Assembly: GCA_023091735.1 (NCBI GenBank)
Contig: JALKBU010000428.1
Coordinates: 1 to 40,887 of the forward strand
Source: Trichomonas tenax
Taxonomy: Eukaryota > Parabasalia > Trichomonadida > Trichomonadidae
Length of the DNA: 40,887 nucleotides
Direction of reading: 5' to 3'
Shown: piece by piece, positions 30,560-40,887 of the stretch
Position numbering within the stretch: the first letter of the stretch is position 1
Layout: every line of letters starts with the position of its first letter
Notes under the pieces: model-generated
What the model was told of the DNA's origin: nothing
Seen by the model: the letters and a program-made list of their open reading frames with translations, nothing else
Databases searched by the model: none
Program-made: the position numbers and the translations under genes

Positions 30560-31350
30560 TTTTAGTTCATGAAGATTTCTTTACTGGCTCATATAACATA
30601 TCGTATGGTGGAAGAATAATCGTTGTTGGGCAATATTTTATTTCCCATTGTAAATTTCATGACTTGAACAATTGAACAAAAAGGTGGTGCAGCCATATAC
30701 TTTAATAAAGGTCAAATATTGATGAATAGACTTTATGGAGTAAAATGTAACAGTAGTACTAAGGTTGGCCATTTTTCATTATCAAATGTATATAAAATTT
30801 ATCAACAAATTATATGAATTTATCAACAATTATAAATTGTGGATGGAAAGATGGAGCACCCCCAACTTGCGACTTTTCATATTCAAACATCATGTTTATC
30901 CAAACAAACATATCAAATTGTCAATCTCGATCAACAGTTGGATGTGGGTTTGAATTTATTAACACTCAATGTTTAGCTGCAGCATTCGTAAATTGTTCCT
31001 CATCTACTTTTAGCTTATTAAATTTAGAGTTTCCAAGTGCTATATTTAATATTCGCAATTGTAATTTCATATCAAACAAATGTGCTTTCAGTTTAATTTC
31101 ATGCAGCTATGGGCACACAACTGAGTATTCCATCATTAATGATTGTATTTTTATCAACAATTCTATGAGATATCATCTACTTGAGGCTGATGATACACGT
31201 TGGATAGTTAGGCATTGTTATTTTGAAAATGTTAATGGAAGCTATTATCACGATACTTCTGGAACAATTTTAGCAAATGGAAAATCAACCAAGAAATTTT
31301 GGGACTTGAGCGGTTTCTGCAACATATATAAAATGCATATTGTCAGTTGA
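30560..31350 (+). pseudogene. Broken beta-helix-like surface protein fragment
   Basis: Three open pieces in different frames line up: one around 30569-30674 (FTGSYNISYGGRIIVVGQYF), one from about 30678 to 30810 (KGGAAIYFNKGQIL), and the longest at 30814-31350. The longest has repeated beta-helix strands with Cys and Asn ladders (FINTQCLAAAFVNC, IFNIRNCNFISNKC, IINDCIFINN). At least two frameshifts and no proper N- or C-terminal end identify it as a decayed member of the family also seen at 13848 and 20742. GGA(I)Y and C-x-F-x-x-N motifs recall Pmp-type repeats. Confidence 0.6.
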
Positions 31351-31635
31351 TCTACATAAGTGCATTTGATTTTTTGAGTGAATATTTTGAGCTGTAATTC
31401 ATTACACAATAAGATAGTATTCATTAGAAGAAACAAATAATGTAAATCCAATGATATTAAAGACGAGCTCGATTAATAGTAGTATATTCAGGGGGTTAGT
31501 TGCTAGATTTTGTAAGTGTATATATAGAGGATGTATTCCAACATATATATTTATATTGTAATTCAGAGCAACTAATTTTTAAGTTAATTTGTAAAATAAT
31601 TTAATTTTTTTATTTGTCTGAAATAATCTATATAT
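31351..31635. other. AT-rich spacer
   Basis: No coding or repeat structure supported. TA-rich runs near 31520-31560. Confidence 0.45.
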
Positions 31636-31866
31636 ATGGCTATCGTTTCACCTGAGCTTATTAAGAAATGAGGAATTAATCAATTAAAAGTTAATGAATT
31701 TTCAATTAAATCTAATCAAAATGTAATTAAAAATGAGGCTACGCCAGACACTTCATGTCATAAAATTGAAGACTCAACACCTATTAAAACAGGTCGTGTT
31801 TTAAATCCTGAATGGATTAAAGAACAATTATTCTTACGATTTAAAAACTTTTTTATTAATTATTAA
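31636..31866 (+). pseudogene. Small broken ORF, possibly from a Maverick-like element
   Basis: ATG at 31636 opens a frame that is interrupted by TGA at 31669-31671 and otherwise reads to TAA at 31864-31866, about 75 codons. The product is Lys/Asn-rich and ends RVLNPEWIKEQLFLRFKNFF. No database-recognisable domain by eye. Its proximity to the next, similarly AT-coded ORF suggests the two came together. Confidence 0.4.
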
Positions 31867-31883
31867 TTTTTATTTTTATATAA

Positions 31884-33060
31884 ATGAATATCAAAACTTT
31901 TGATCTAAGGTCTTTAGGCTTCACAGGAGAAGAGTTATCTAAAATAATGAATGATTTTGATGATGGTGAATATCCAACATATTTACAAAACATAAAATCA
32001 TTTGCCTAATTACTAAATGATTTTAAATATAATGGCGCCTTAAATAAGCAATCAATAATGAAGTTTTTAGACCCAAGAGTTTACAACCCCAGGCTCAAAG
32101 ACGGTCCTTCAGACCTTGGAAGGTCCAGCCACCCCCTAAAATAAATGTGTCACACCCTGTTGAACCAAAACGGCTTGAAAGCCTTGAGTGACTTCTTTCG
32201 CCCCAAAAGGGCTCAGGGACATCGTCCCATCCCGAACCACCTAAAATTTATGAACCACCCCCTATTGAGGAATTTTATAAAGAATGTCAACATGATGATG
32301 AATATTATAATAATGAAATTGAACAATTGGAAAAATTAAGAGATGAAATTGATAATAGAATTAAAGAGTTAAAATATACTGAAAATGTGATAGAGGATTT
32401 AATGAATATCCCAGTCTCAGAATCAGAAACTCAACAATCACATGAAGAACGATATAAAAATTATTTTCAAGAATCAATACAAAATTTATTAGACGGTGAT
32501 TTCGATGAAACATTATCAGAAGAAGGTACAAAATTTATTAAGAAACATAAATTACAATTTATTGAAGATGGATATCCGTGTATTCTATTATCTCCACCCA
32601 TTGACGAAGAAAAATTTAAAACAGCATTAAAGCATGTATCATATGGAACAAATACAATCAAAAAAGAAGATCATGAATTATAAATAAATTATTATTTAAA
32701 TAAAGTGACAGGTGTTGATAAAGTTTTTAAATTACTTGACAAAATCGCGAATGAAACAATAGGAACATATAAAATATTATGTGATTGTGGTTTCATTGTT
32801 GAAGATTCACATAATGTTACATATGAAAGAACTGCACCAAAAGAGGATGAAGTTGAGAGATCAATTCCTTTTGTTATCAAAAATGTAAAAGATATGAAAG
32901 CATACAAACACTATATTTATTCTTTCATTTCTGAAAAGATGGAAGCAACTCATAAATCATCATCTCATCATTATATTGCTATCCATACATTTCTTTTCAA
33001 AGTAATCAAATTAAATAAAACAGGAATTAAATTTAATTTTTCAGGTTATGCATTATGCTG
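31884..33060 (+). pseudogene. Broken coiled-coil protein, possibly from a large DNA transposon
   Basis: ATG at 31884 opens a frame (LRSLGFTGEELSKIMNDF) stopped by TAA at 32007-32009. A frameshift around 32080 moves to the frame of a Pro-rich segment with two PPPK(I)-type motifs and another stop near 32190. From 32200 the frame is open through a predicted coiled coil (EQLEKLRDEIDNRIKELK, about 32315-32370) to TAA at 32681-32683, then continues in frame to the junction with the cyclase fragment near 33055. The segment 32705-33055 contains GTYKILCDCGFIVEDSHNVT. Codons are very A/T-rich. The style (several small same-strand ORFs, AT-rich, repeat-associated) resembles genes of Maverick/Polinton elements that are abundant in trichomonads, but I cannot name the protein. 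Four or more lesions make it a pseudogene. Confidence 0.45.
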
Positions 33061-34096
33061 TGAAAATGATTAAATCAAGGTCACAGATTGTAATAAAAGC
33101 AACCCAAAAGATATTCGTGAAGAAATTATATTTATCAGCAATATATTTAACAATTACAGACAAAGCTTCACTTAAAGCTTCAATAACGACAATGTTATTG
33201 TTTCTAACTGTTAAAGAATCTGAGCCTTCAGCAACATCAATTGTCAAACGTGAGTGTTCCAATAATCTGCCAATACCTGATGCAAGCAATTGAGAAATTT
33301 GAACAGCAGAAGTTTTGCTGGTGGTATTCTCAGAGACTGAAAGGAACTGATAATAGTTATGGATTACTGTGAACATCAAGTTTCTGACTTCTTCCATGAA
33401 TTCGTTTCCTTGTTTATAACTTCTCATTGGAGAAACCATTGTTGTTGTTTCACTAATAAGTCTTGCGAAGCATTCAATAATTTTTCTTGTGTTGTATTCC
33501 CCTCCATAAGGAGTTGCTGGGAAACTATCAACCATTGTTAATGAGCCAACGATCAAGTTTCCTGGGTTTGTTGGATCTTCAATTTCCTCGAAAATAGCTC
33601 GAGTAGTGAAGCAAGGAATAAAGTTAACAATTTTTCTTGTGGAAGTAATTCCCTGCATGAAAGATAATGGAGCAGCGAGTCCTATCTTATACCATCTGAA
33701 ATCAACACAAGCAGTGATAATTGGAATCAATAACAAAAACAAATAGTAAATGATTGTTGTCCAATACATGTAAGAGATTGCTGAAACTTTGTGTTTTTCG
33801 ATAAGTCTTGCGATTGTTTCATATTGTTCTTCAACAAAATCATCTGCATCTTCAAAATCATTGGAAATGTTTTCATTCTCGGTGCTCGTCTTTGATAATT
33901 CATTGGCAATCTCTTTGATGGCATCTGGAAAATGTGGAAGAGCTTCAATACCTAAATCATGGACTGTATCATTGCAAATCTTTAAACCTCTTTGAAGTTT
34001 TGTAACGTCATCAATGCATCTCTTGTAACCAAGTGGATCAGCTTTGACTCCGAAAATGAATCATGCATATTGAGAAGAATAGAGCAATAAAATTTG
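33053..34096 (-). pseudogene. Truncated copy of a trichomonad-type adenylyl cyclase
   Basis: On the minus strand this segment corresponds to the middle of the intact cyclase at 35017-39774, from just after its QYA(R) motif to about residue 870 of that protein. Shared blocks are PLSFMQGI, NTRKII, FEE(I/L)EDP(T/N)NPGN and TESLTVRNN-like SDSLTVRNN. An in-frame TGA (near 34057-34059) replaces the Arg of QYAR. The N-terminal spans, PAS and catalytic domains are all missing. The upstream end coincides with the start of the dispersed repeat at 34097 and the downstream end with the junction to the coiled-coil ORF, so both ends are rearrangement breakpoints. Divergence from the intact gene is substantial, indicating an old paralogue rather than a fresh tandem copy. 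Confidence 0.88.
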
Positions 34097-34463
34097 AAAA
34101 GAGTCATCATTATTTTTGGGAGAATAACACACAGAGCTTATGTGTGAACACTTGGAATACTTTTTTCAAAAAAAAAACATATTTGTGATTAGATTTACCT
34201 ATTTATCATCGACAACAACATATTTTACATTATAAAAATGCTATACAATGTGAATATAATATATTATAATGAATAAAGCACATCATGGCAAATCAATGTT
34301 TTTGATGCAAGATATATCTAATATTTTAATGAAATATAGACTTTGTTAGCTAATTCTTTAATATATCATGCACAACAGGGTTTTGTACATTGGGGTTCAA
34401 TAACTTAGCAAAAAATTAATCCAGTGAGTTAAAAAACGCGTTTCGCCGACTTTGCGTATAAAA
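34097..34463 (+). repeat. Dispersed repeat, copy 2 (about 365 bp)
   Basis: Direct copy of 23470-23836 with a handful of substitutions and an A-run length change. Its left end sits exactly where homology of the cyclase pseudogene stops. Confidence 0.9.
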
Positions 34464-35016
34464 ATTTAATTGCCCAAAGAAAACGAAAATATTAATATTG
34501 CGACTTCAAAAAATTGAGCGTGATTTTGGATTATAAATTATTTTTCTCAAAGTTCACAAATATGTATTGATAGATCATTAGTTTTCAATTTCATTTTTGA
34601 TAACATTAACGTACATCTATAGGGAAATGTCCCATTGACGTATCTATTAATGATTATCAAATAAAATTATGTTTGAAGTAAAAAAGTTTTCATTCAAAAA
34701 TTCCTTCTAATTAGGTATTTTAACATATGATTCCGAATGAATTTCATAGTTAATGAAGAAGAAACAATAAATGAAATTATTTTCGTGAATTGTTTGAGAT
34801 TTGGTTCTTTCACTTATGATATTTGCAGACAATTAAAAGCTGAATGTAAATTTAATGTGATATCTCTTAGAAATTGACATTTTTCACGTTCGATATCATT
34901 GATCTTATTTTTGATATTTATGATGATCTGGCGTATGATTTGTTGTATATATACTGATGGTATCAAATATATATACTAAAAACAAACATGTTTAATATAT
35001 ACATATAAAATAAAAG
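34464..35016. other. AT-rich 3' flank of the cyclase gene
   Basis: No gene seen. The stretch lies downstream of the cyclase stop codon (minus strand). Confidence 0.5.
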
Positions 35017-38000
35017 TTAGTGTGGTTCGACTAAGAATGTGAACATTTTGCCGCCTTTGACATCAATCTCACCACGCTCTTTGATGTCGAAGCTCTGGCC
35101 GTAGATCAGTTCGTAGACAGGACGACTGATGTGGACTTTCATTGGGACACCGTGATGCTCCATCTCGTGCGCGATGTTGATCGCAGGACCAAGAATCTCG
35201 AATGTTGGCTTCTCTGTTCCGATGACACCGGCGACGATTGGACCTCCTGTGTTGACGCCGACTCTGATTCTCAAATTTTCATTCTCGCTCTTATTGATCT
35301 CTTCGAGTTTGTTGATGACGATGCATCCGAAGTCAACAACTTCCTTAGCGTGGACTGCTGGTTGATTGACTTCATCGAAGATTCCACCTGCTGCCATGTA
35401 ACAGTCGCCGATGCATTTGATCTTAGTCATAGTCTTGTGTGCATTCGTAACAGTGTCGAACTCTTTGAAGATGATGTTCAACATTCGCATGACGTAGTGT
35501 GCATCGTGTGATCCACACCATGGCGTGAACTCGACGACATCCAAGAAAAGGACTGTGACTGACTGAACAGCGAAAGAAATGTTCTTCTCTCCTGCCTGAA
35601 CTCTTGGGACTAACGAAGCAGGAAGAATCGAAGACAACATCTTATCGCTCTTTCTCTTCTCATCTTCAATCAACTTCTCGTGCAATATATTCTGTGTCTG
35701 ATCTTTGCCTGTGTAAATTCTTCTGCCGCAAACATTGTTAAGTGAAAATTCAAGATAAACTTTGTCGCCATTTGATTTCTTGAACATAACATTTGTTGTC
35801 TTAAGGTAGATTCTATCAAGTCTCTGATTTGTTTCGAATCTGTTTGTTATGAAGAAATCTTTGATGTTTGTGTTAATGATTTGTTCTTCTGGGATTTCGA
35901 AAATGTTAACGAAAGAAGAGCTAACTTGGATAATCTTTCCTGTTTCTTCTTGGCAGATAATGAAAACATCATTGAGTTTGTTGACGACTTCATTTGCAAA
36001 GTTAACAAACGATCCAGATGAAATTTCATTATCCTTAGAGTTGTAATTTCCTGAAAGCAAATTCATGATTCTCTTATTATCGATAATGTCCATTGAAGGA
36101 ACTCTCAATAACTGCTGAAGCGTGAACTTGATAAAAATATCCTCTTTGTAGATAATTCCAATGATTATTAAAGTGATGATTGTAAGGATAATGATGAAAA
36201 TAACTGCATAAATTGTAAGTGAAGCTCCTTGTTCATCCATCATTGCCATCATGTTTGGAACAAGTTCTCTTCCTGCTCTTAAAAAGAATGCTTCATGTAG
36301 CTCAAGTGGACCGATTTGGAAAGCATCGTTAACATGGTCTCCCCATGGCTTCGGAAATACTCCAAGTCTCATTTGTGCAACGAATCTCTTGAAATAGCTG
36401 ATATCGATATACAATTGACCGGCAGCACTGAAGCATCTTGTTGACTCTGGAACTTCAACTGGTAAATCACGAACAGCATCATTGCAATGAACAATATCTC
36501 CTGCCTTAGCAAGAGCAGCTCCTAAGCCTCTGAATGGAACTTGCTTTGTGCCTTTCTTTCCAAGTCTAACGGAGAGGAAATATTCTGTCTCAAGATCGAT
36601 GTAATTATTCATTTGTTCAATTGATTCGGTTGAGTTGAGAATTGTGTCAGCGAAATCTGGATGATAGTTAGCGAGGCAAAGATCATATAGCCTTGAGGCC
36701 ATTGCGAATAAGAATGTTGCACTGCCATAAAGATAATTAATGTGATGACAGTTGTAGAAGGCAACATCAGAAGCTTTATTGTATGAATCGGTGCAAATCC
36801 AAAAGCAGCTGATTGATAAAGCAATGATCATCAAGAAGCAAAGCAACAAGAAATATGTTGATGAAGAACTAACGCCATCTGTTATCGAAGAGAAGAGTTT
36901 GATGATTGATTCTTCCTGACGAGAAATTTCAGCATCATTTCCATTGAATGATTTGGATGATGTTGCTGTTGCTTCATTCTTCATGCTGTAGAATGATTGA
37001 GAAATTGATGAAATAACTGTCTTCGGAAGTTCAGAGATTGCGCTGATAATTTCTTTCTTATCATGATACAATTGTCTTGTTTGGATGAAGTAAACAACAG
37101 TAATGACAACAAAGTTCAATGCACTCAATGAAACAAAAGCAATCATGAAAACCTTAGAATAGAACTTATACTGTGAAGCGATGAACTCAATGATCTCTGT
37201 CAAAACTTCATTGAAAGCGTTGGTGACCGGAATGTCGTTGTTTCTAACTGTCAATGATTCTGTATCTTTGGCAACTTGTTTGTCTAAAACTGGGTTCTCA
37301 AGTAATTTTCCTGCTGTTGCTGCCATCATGTAAGCAATTTGGAGAGAAGAAGTCATCTGCATGGCCTTATTTGTCTTATTCAAGTAAACAGAATATGGAG
37401 TAATTCCTGTGAAAAGGAGATCTCTTGCTCTTTCAATATTAACATTACCAATTTGATAAGATCTGAGACCTGTTATCATTGATGTAAGCATTCCAATGTT
37501 CTGAGCATAATAAAGAATAATCTTTCTTGTGTTATATTCGCCACCGAAAGCTGTTGCTGGAAAACCTTCAACCATTGTAAGTCCGCCAATGATTTTGTTT
37601 CCAGGATTATTTGGATCTTCTAATTCTTCAAATATTGCACGAATTGTGAAGCATGGAAGTGAATTAACAATATTTCTTGTGTAAGCAATTCCCTGCATGA
37701 AAGATAATGGCTTTGAAATCACGTCTTGATAAATATTGAAAAGACAAATAACACCAATAACTGGGATCAAGAATAAGAACAAATAAACGATGAATGTCGT
37801 GAAGTACATATACTGAATTGCTGGAACTTTGTGCCTCTCAATGATTCTCATTATGTCGTCTTTGTATGTCATAACTAATTCATCAGAATCATCATCAACA
37901 AGAAAACCTTCATCAGCATCTTTTGTTGTGTTGGTGTTTGTGTTTTCATCAAAAGATTTGATGTTTTCTGGCAAGTTTGGAAGAGCTTCCATACCTAAAT

Positions 38001-39774
38001 CGTTAACAGTGTCATTGCAAACTCTTAAGCCTCTTTGAAGCTTTGTAACATCATCATTAACTTTCTTGTAAAGAACATAATCGGACTTAATTTCAGAAAA
38101 GAATCTCGCGTATTGCTTCAAAGCGAATCTGTTGTTTGGATAAAGCATCTTCAAATACAGAACATCTGTTTCAACTTCTTTCATAGACTCATAAGCAAGT
38201 TTGATCGGTGGATCCATATCACTTGTTGATCCTTGTAATATTAAATCCCAAATGTTTCTTATTCTATTCTTTGCCTTGTTAAATTGCTTTGAGATTTTGT
38301 TCATCTTCGACTTCAAACTCATTGTGAAATGTGTTTCTCTTGTGTTGATGATGTTAGCAACGTTTGTTTGGATAAGTTTGACCATATCTTGGTCCTTTTT
38401 GATCATAGAAACGTTTTTGATGATGAAAGATAATGTTTCTGAACTATCTGGATAAATAGCGACAAACTTCGCATAAGCAGCCCAAACATCGACTTCATCC
38501 TTCCAGTATTCGACTGCCATTTTAAAGATCGAGTAATCCATGCAGCAAGGATGACAATAGTTGAATCCTGTGATGATCAATTGTTTCAGTTTTCCTTTGG
38601 ATTTTACGATAGTAATATCTTGAGTTGCTTCAACTTCATCCAACAATTTTATGTCAGCTCTAACTCTAAGATGTATTAAAAGGTATGAGCATCCATTAGA
38701 CACAGCCGCAGCTAAAGCAAAAGCAGCAAAATACCAATCTCCGTAGAAAAAGTTTAAAACGAAGCAAGGATAAATGTTCGCAGCTCCAATAATAATTCCC
38801 AGTATAGAGCCCGTCAATATCAATATCTGATGTGAGTTTTTGAGGAATGTGCCGCAGTTGAATACCGTAGAAATGTCAAAACAGTAAAGCAAGAAAACGC
38901 AAACTGATAAACAAGTTGAAGGAATGCTTCCTATGTAAGTAGTCAATGCACACAAGAAAGTGATCACTATTGTGGTCACAAAGATCCTATTTTGTGGAGC
39001 GCCTTCTAATGTTTGTAAACTTGACGCTCTAAAAATAATCGTCGTTGTGTACGTTTTTACGATAACCCAAATATAGAAAAGTGTCACGACAAACGTCATT
39101 GCCAGTAATGTGATATCAGCAATATGTATCGAGTTGTGGATCGATATGCGCTGAGAAATGAGCTGGCCGGCAAACTGTGCGGTAATTGGCAAAATTAAAT
39201 ATGGGCCGGCAGCGATATAGACAGATAAAATATATACAGATATCTTTGGGACCTTTGATGTTTTCTTGTAATTGAATGCAGTTGCAAATAAATAAATGGC
39301 AAAGAATAATAATATTGTGACCAATGATCCAAGTATGTCTGTTTCTCTTCCAATACGATATTCAACAGGCACTAAATGGAATAATACTGATATGATTGAT
39401 ATCACTTTCGTAGGTAAAGTACCTGGCGGAAAAAGCAAAGGTTTTGCAGCTAAAACGCTTCCGCCGATCAGCTGAAGGAATCTGAAGAACGTGATCAATG
39501 AATATACAATGCTGAATCGTGGCGCATAGATGTCAAAGTAGTTGTAAAGACCAATCAATGCTTGGGAAGTTTTTTGAGTTAATGGAACATCAACGAGTTC
39601 TTCTATCTTACTATTTCTTGAAGACATGTAGTCGGTGGACTCTTTGGAGGTCGTTGACATGACTTCCTGCATGTTGTATCTTTTGGTTCTGTCTAAAAAA
39701 ATAAATTTGACATTCCCGCTCACAAAAATTTGAATGGTCGATTGAAAATAATGCATGTTGATTTTAGACTTCAA
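35017..39774 (-). CDS. Large membrane nucleotidyl cyclase (class III) with PAS domain
   Basis: The intact gene encodes up to 1585 residues of the expanded trichomonad cyclase family. In order: an N-terminal block of about ten membrane spans (residues 80-390), a long cytosolic helical linker (about 400-680), a span near 690, an extracellular region (about 710-940), a span near 950, another span pair and extracellular loop (about 1020-1230), a span near 1240, a PAS-like domain (about 1290-1385, KLNDVFIICQEETGKIIQVS) and a C-terminal class III cyclase domain (about 1400-1585). Metal-binding Asp1412 (FLDVVEFT) and Asp1457 (KIKCIGDCYM) are present, as is Lys1453 for adenine; Glu1526 sits at the purine-selecting Asp position, so ATP is the likelier substrate. 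Asn1533 is kept, but the transition-state Arg position is Glu1537 (NIAHEM). Met35 (39672) or Met39 (39660) is a likelier start than Met1. It probably makes cAMP in response to an extracellular or redox/ligand cue. Confidence 0.9.
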   Translation of the reverse strand: MKSKINMHYFQSTIQIFVSGNVKFIFLDRTKRYNMQEVMSTTSKESTDYMSSRNSKIEELVDVPLTQKTSQALIGLYNYFDIYAPRFSIVYSLITFFRFLQLIGGSVLAAKPLLFPPGTLPTKVISIISVLFHLVPVEYRIGRETDILGSLVTILLFFAIYLFATAFNYKKTSKVPKISVYILSVYIAAGPYLILPITAQFAGQLISQRISIHNSIHIADITLLAMTFVVTLFYIWVIVKTYTTTIIFRASSLQTLEGAPQNRIFVTTIVITFLCALTTYIGSIPSTCLSVCVFLLYCFDISTVFNCGTFLKNSHQILILTGSILGIIIGAANIYPCFVLNFFYGDWYFAAFALAAAVSNGCSYLLIHLRVRADIKLLDEVEATQDITIVKSKGKLKQLIITGFNYCHPCCMDYSIFKMAVEYWKDEVDVWAAYAKFVAIYPDSSETLSFIIKNVSMIKKDQDMVKLIQTNVANIINTRETHFTMSLKSKMNKISKQFNKAKNRIRNIWDLILQGSTSDMDPPIKLAYESMKEVETDVLYLKMLYPNNRFALKQYARFFSEIKSDYVLYKKVNDDVTKLQRGLRVCNDTVNDLGMEALPNLPENIKSFDENTNTNTTKDADEGFLVDDDSDELVMTYKDDIMRIIERHKVPAIQYMYFTTFIVYLFLFLIPVIGVICLFNIYQDVISKPLSFMQGIAYTRNIVNSLPCFTIRAIFEELEDPNNPGNKIIGGLTMVEGFPATAFGGEYNTRKIILYYAQNIGMLTSMITGLRSYQIGNVNIERARDLLFTGITPYSVYLNKTNKAMQMTSSLQIAYMMAATAGKLLENPVLDKQVAKDTESLTVRNNDIPVTNAFNEVLTEIIEFIASQYKFYSKVFMIAFVSLSALNFVVITVVYFIQTRQLYHDKKEIISAISELPKTVISSISQSFYSMKNEATATSSKSFNGNDAEISRQEESIIKLFSSITDGVSSSSTYFLLLCFLMIIALSISCFWICTDSYNKASDVAFYNCHHINYLYGSATFLFAMASRLYDLCLANYHPDFADTILNSTESIEQMNNYIDLETEYFLSVRLGKKGTKQVPFRGLGAALAKAGDIVHCNDAVRDLPVEVPESTRCFSAAGQLYIDISYFKRFVAQMRLGVFPKPWGDHVNDAFQIGPLELHEAFFLRAGRELVPNMMAMMDEQGASLTIYAVIFIIILTIITLIIIGIIYKEDIFIKFTLQQLLRVPSMDIIDNKRIMNLLSGNYNSKDNEISSGSFVNFANEVVNKLNDVFIICQEETGKIIQVSSSFVNIFEIPEEQIINTNIKDFFITNRFETNQRLDRIYLKTTNVMFKKSNGDKVYLEFSLNNVCGRRIYTGKDQTQNILHEKLIEDEKRKSDKMLSSILPASLVPRVQAGEKNISFAVQSVTVLFLDVVEFTPWCGSHDAHYVMRMLNIIFKEFDTVTNAHKTMTKIKCIGDCYMAAGGIFDEVNQPAVHAKEVVDFGCIVINKLEEINKSENENLRIRVGVNTGGPIVAGVIGTEKPTFEILGPAINIAHEMEHHGVPMKVHISRPVYELIYGQSFDIKERGEIDVKGGKMFTFLVEPH

Positions 39775-40623
39775 AAATGATTATATATTATATCATAATA
39801 AAATATAAAATCATAAAATTGAGAGCGTGATTGAAAAAAACAGAAGCTGTTTTTATATTCTCTACTTTATTGTAGAGCATTAGAATAAAAAAATGTGACG
39901 AAAAGCAAAAAGTGATTTCGTCAACTCCGATTTAAGTTTAAAGATTAAATATATGAAATAATCAATATAATGATGAGTTTTGATGATATTAAAAAAAATT
40001 TGAATAACGCCTTCTGAAATTCAAAGAAAAGTTGATAATATCTGAAACTCAAATTTTGAGAAAGAAATCAATTTACATTAAAATAAAAAGCTGTAGATTA
40101 TATTCTATATAGTATTTGGAAGAGTTTTTTCACAATTGCATAAAAATTTGAAACAAGGCATTTTAACTGATTATTTATATTAATGAGGCAAAGCTGGTAC
40201 AAATTTAGTGGTAGCATAAATTTTTCATAATTCCTATGAACATTTTTGAATACGAGGAATTGAAACATCAAACCATGATACACCCAGTTGCCATAGAATA
40301 GCTGTATCAATTAAAATTTTTCAAAAAATTAACTATAAAATTGAATTTTATATGCATAAATATGAAAAACGGGTTCAGCTCTGTATGTGATTATATAATA
40401 TATAAAAAAATTTAAGAAGCCAGATGAGATGAAAAAAACGTATAAAGATGAATAAAAAATATAATCTAAAACTGGGAGTTTTGTCTATAGTTGACGCGAG
40501 TAATAACGTTTGAGAGCGCAATTTTAAGGGATTTTGGAGACTGTAACAAAGTTGCAGTTGAAAAGTGACAATAACAGTCAATATGATAGTTCTATACAAA
40601 GCAATATTAAAAAAAAGTTGTCG
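39775..40623. other. AT-rich 5' flank of the cyclase gene
   Basis: No supported gene. Frames at 40098-40310 and 40375-40659 (minus) are short and featureless. The promoter of the cyclase gene should lie at the left end of this stretch. Confidence 0.5.
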
Positions 40624-40887
40624 AGGCTCAGTTACGCACGGAATGAATCTCTCAGCCAAACATTGTCATATTCACTCTTTATTATCTTGTTTTTCAAGTT
40701 TTATGTTCCAAAATTTTTAAAAACGATTTCCCGTTATCATCAAGCTCTCAGTTATGCACAGAATGAATCTCTCAGCCAAACATTGTCATATTCACTCTTT
40801 ATTATCTTGTTTTTCAAGTTTTATGTTCCAAAATTTTTAAAAACGATTTCCCGTTATCATCAAGCTCTCAGTTATGCACAGAATGAA
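40624..40887 (+). repeat. 120-bp tandem satellite, truncated by the window end
   Basis: The word GAATGAATCTCTCAGCC appears at 40641 and 40761 and begins again at 40881, a period of exactly 120 bp. The two complete copies differ at only a few positions near their starts (GTTACGCACG versus GTTATGCACA). At least 2.2 copies are visible and the array continues past the window. It has no coding frame. Confidence 0.92.

Noticed and set aside
31351..31635. Introns that would rejoin the broken surface-protein frames
   Set aside because: No conserved trichomonad intron boundaries (GTAYGT with a fixed branch/3' motif) were seen at the breaks, and the lesions are single-base shifts and point stops.

Overview
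This is an AT-rich nuclear window from a single-celled eukaryote, most likely a trichomonad (Trichomonas vaginalis or a close relative). The pointers are intronless genes separated by short AT-rich spacers, candidate TCA-type initiators 10-14 nt before start codons, a very large multi-membrane-span PAS/class III cyclase, ankyrin and kelch proteins, decayed beta-helix and glycine-rich surface-protein genes, and abundant repeats. Species is inferred from gene style, because no rRNA or other marker is present.

Layout. 1-3370: spacer, then a decayed von Willebrand A domain gene. 3655-5726: a Thr/Pro-rich remnant and a 1.25 kb segment bounded by a 27-bp inverted repeat that holds a long imperfect hairpin. 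5872-7035: intact kelch protein with an N-myristoylation-like start. 7304-9107: decayed glycine-rich surface-type gene. 9628-10542: intact membrane short-chain dehydrogenase. 10669-12723 (-): intact ankyrin protein. 13706-13778: tRNA-Arg(UCU). 13848-14643: decayed beta-helix-like gene. 14604-18305: segment bounded by almost identical 342-bp inverted repeats and filled with hairpin arrays. 18306-20741: gene-poor. 20742-22136: beta-helix/Thr-Pro-stalk gene with one internal stop. 22357-23278: 922-bp element with terminal inverted repeats and an alternating inverted-repeat array. 24042-26615 (-): Tudor-SN. 27357-28898: eIF2A. 29286-30152 (-): multi-span membrane protein. 30560-34096: a run of broken genes, namely a beta-helix fragment, mobile-element-like ORFs and a truncated cyclase paralogue that ends at a dispersed repeat. 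35017-39774 (-): intact 1585-residue nucleotidyl cyclase. 40624-40887: a 120-bp tandem satellite running off the window.

The intact genes are housekeeping or signalling genes (translation initiation, RNA-binding nuclease-fold protein, lipid-type reductase, cyclic-nucleotide synthesis, protein-interaction scaffolds) with no operon logic. Between them lies a graveyard of expanded gene families and small mobile elements. The most unusual structure is the repeated occurrence of 'accordion' arrays: units of about 100-130 bp repeated in strictly alternating orientation, so that every junction folds into a hairpin. The best case sits inside a terminal-inverted-repeat element flanked by a possible 4-bp target duplication. 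These could be non-autonomous foldback elements and natural sources of double-stranded RNA.
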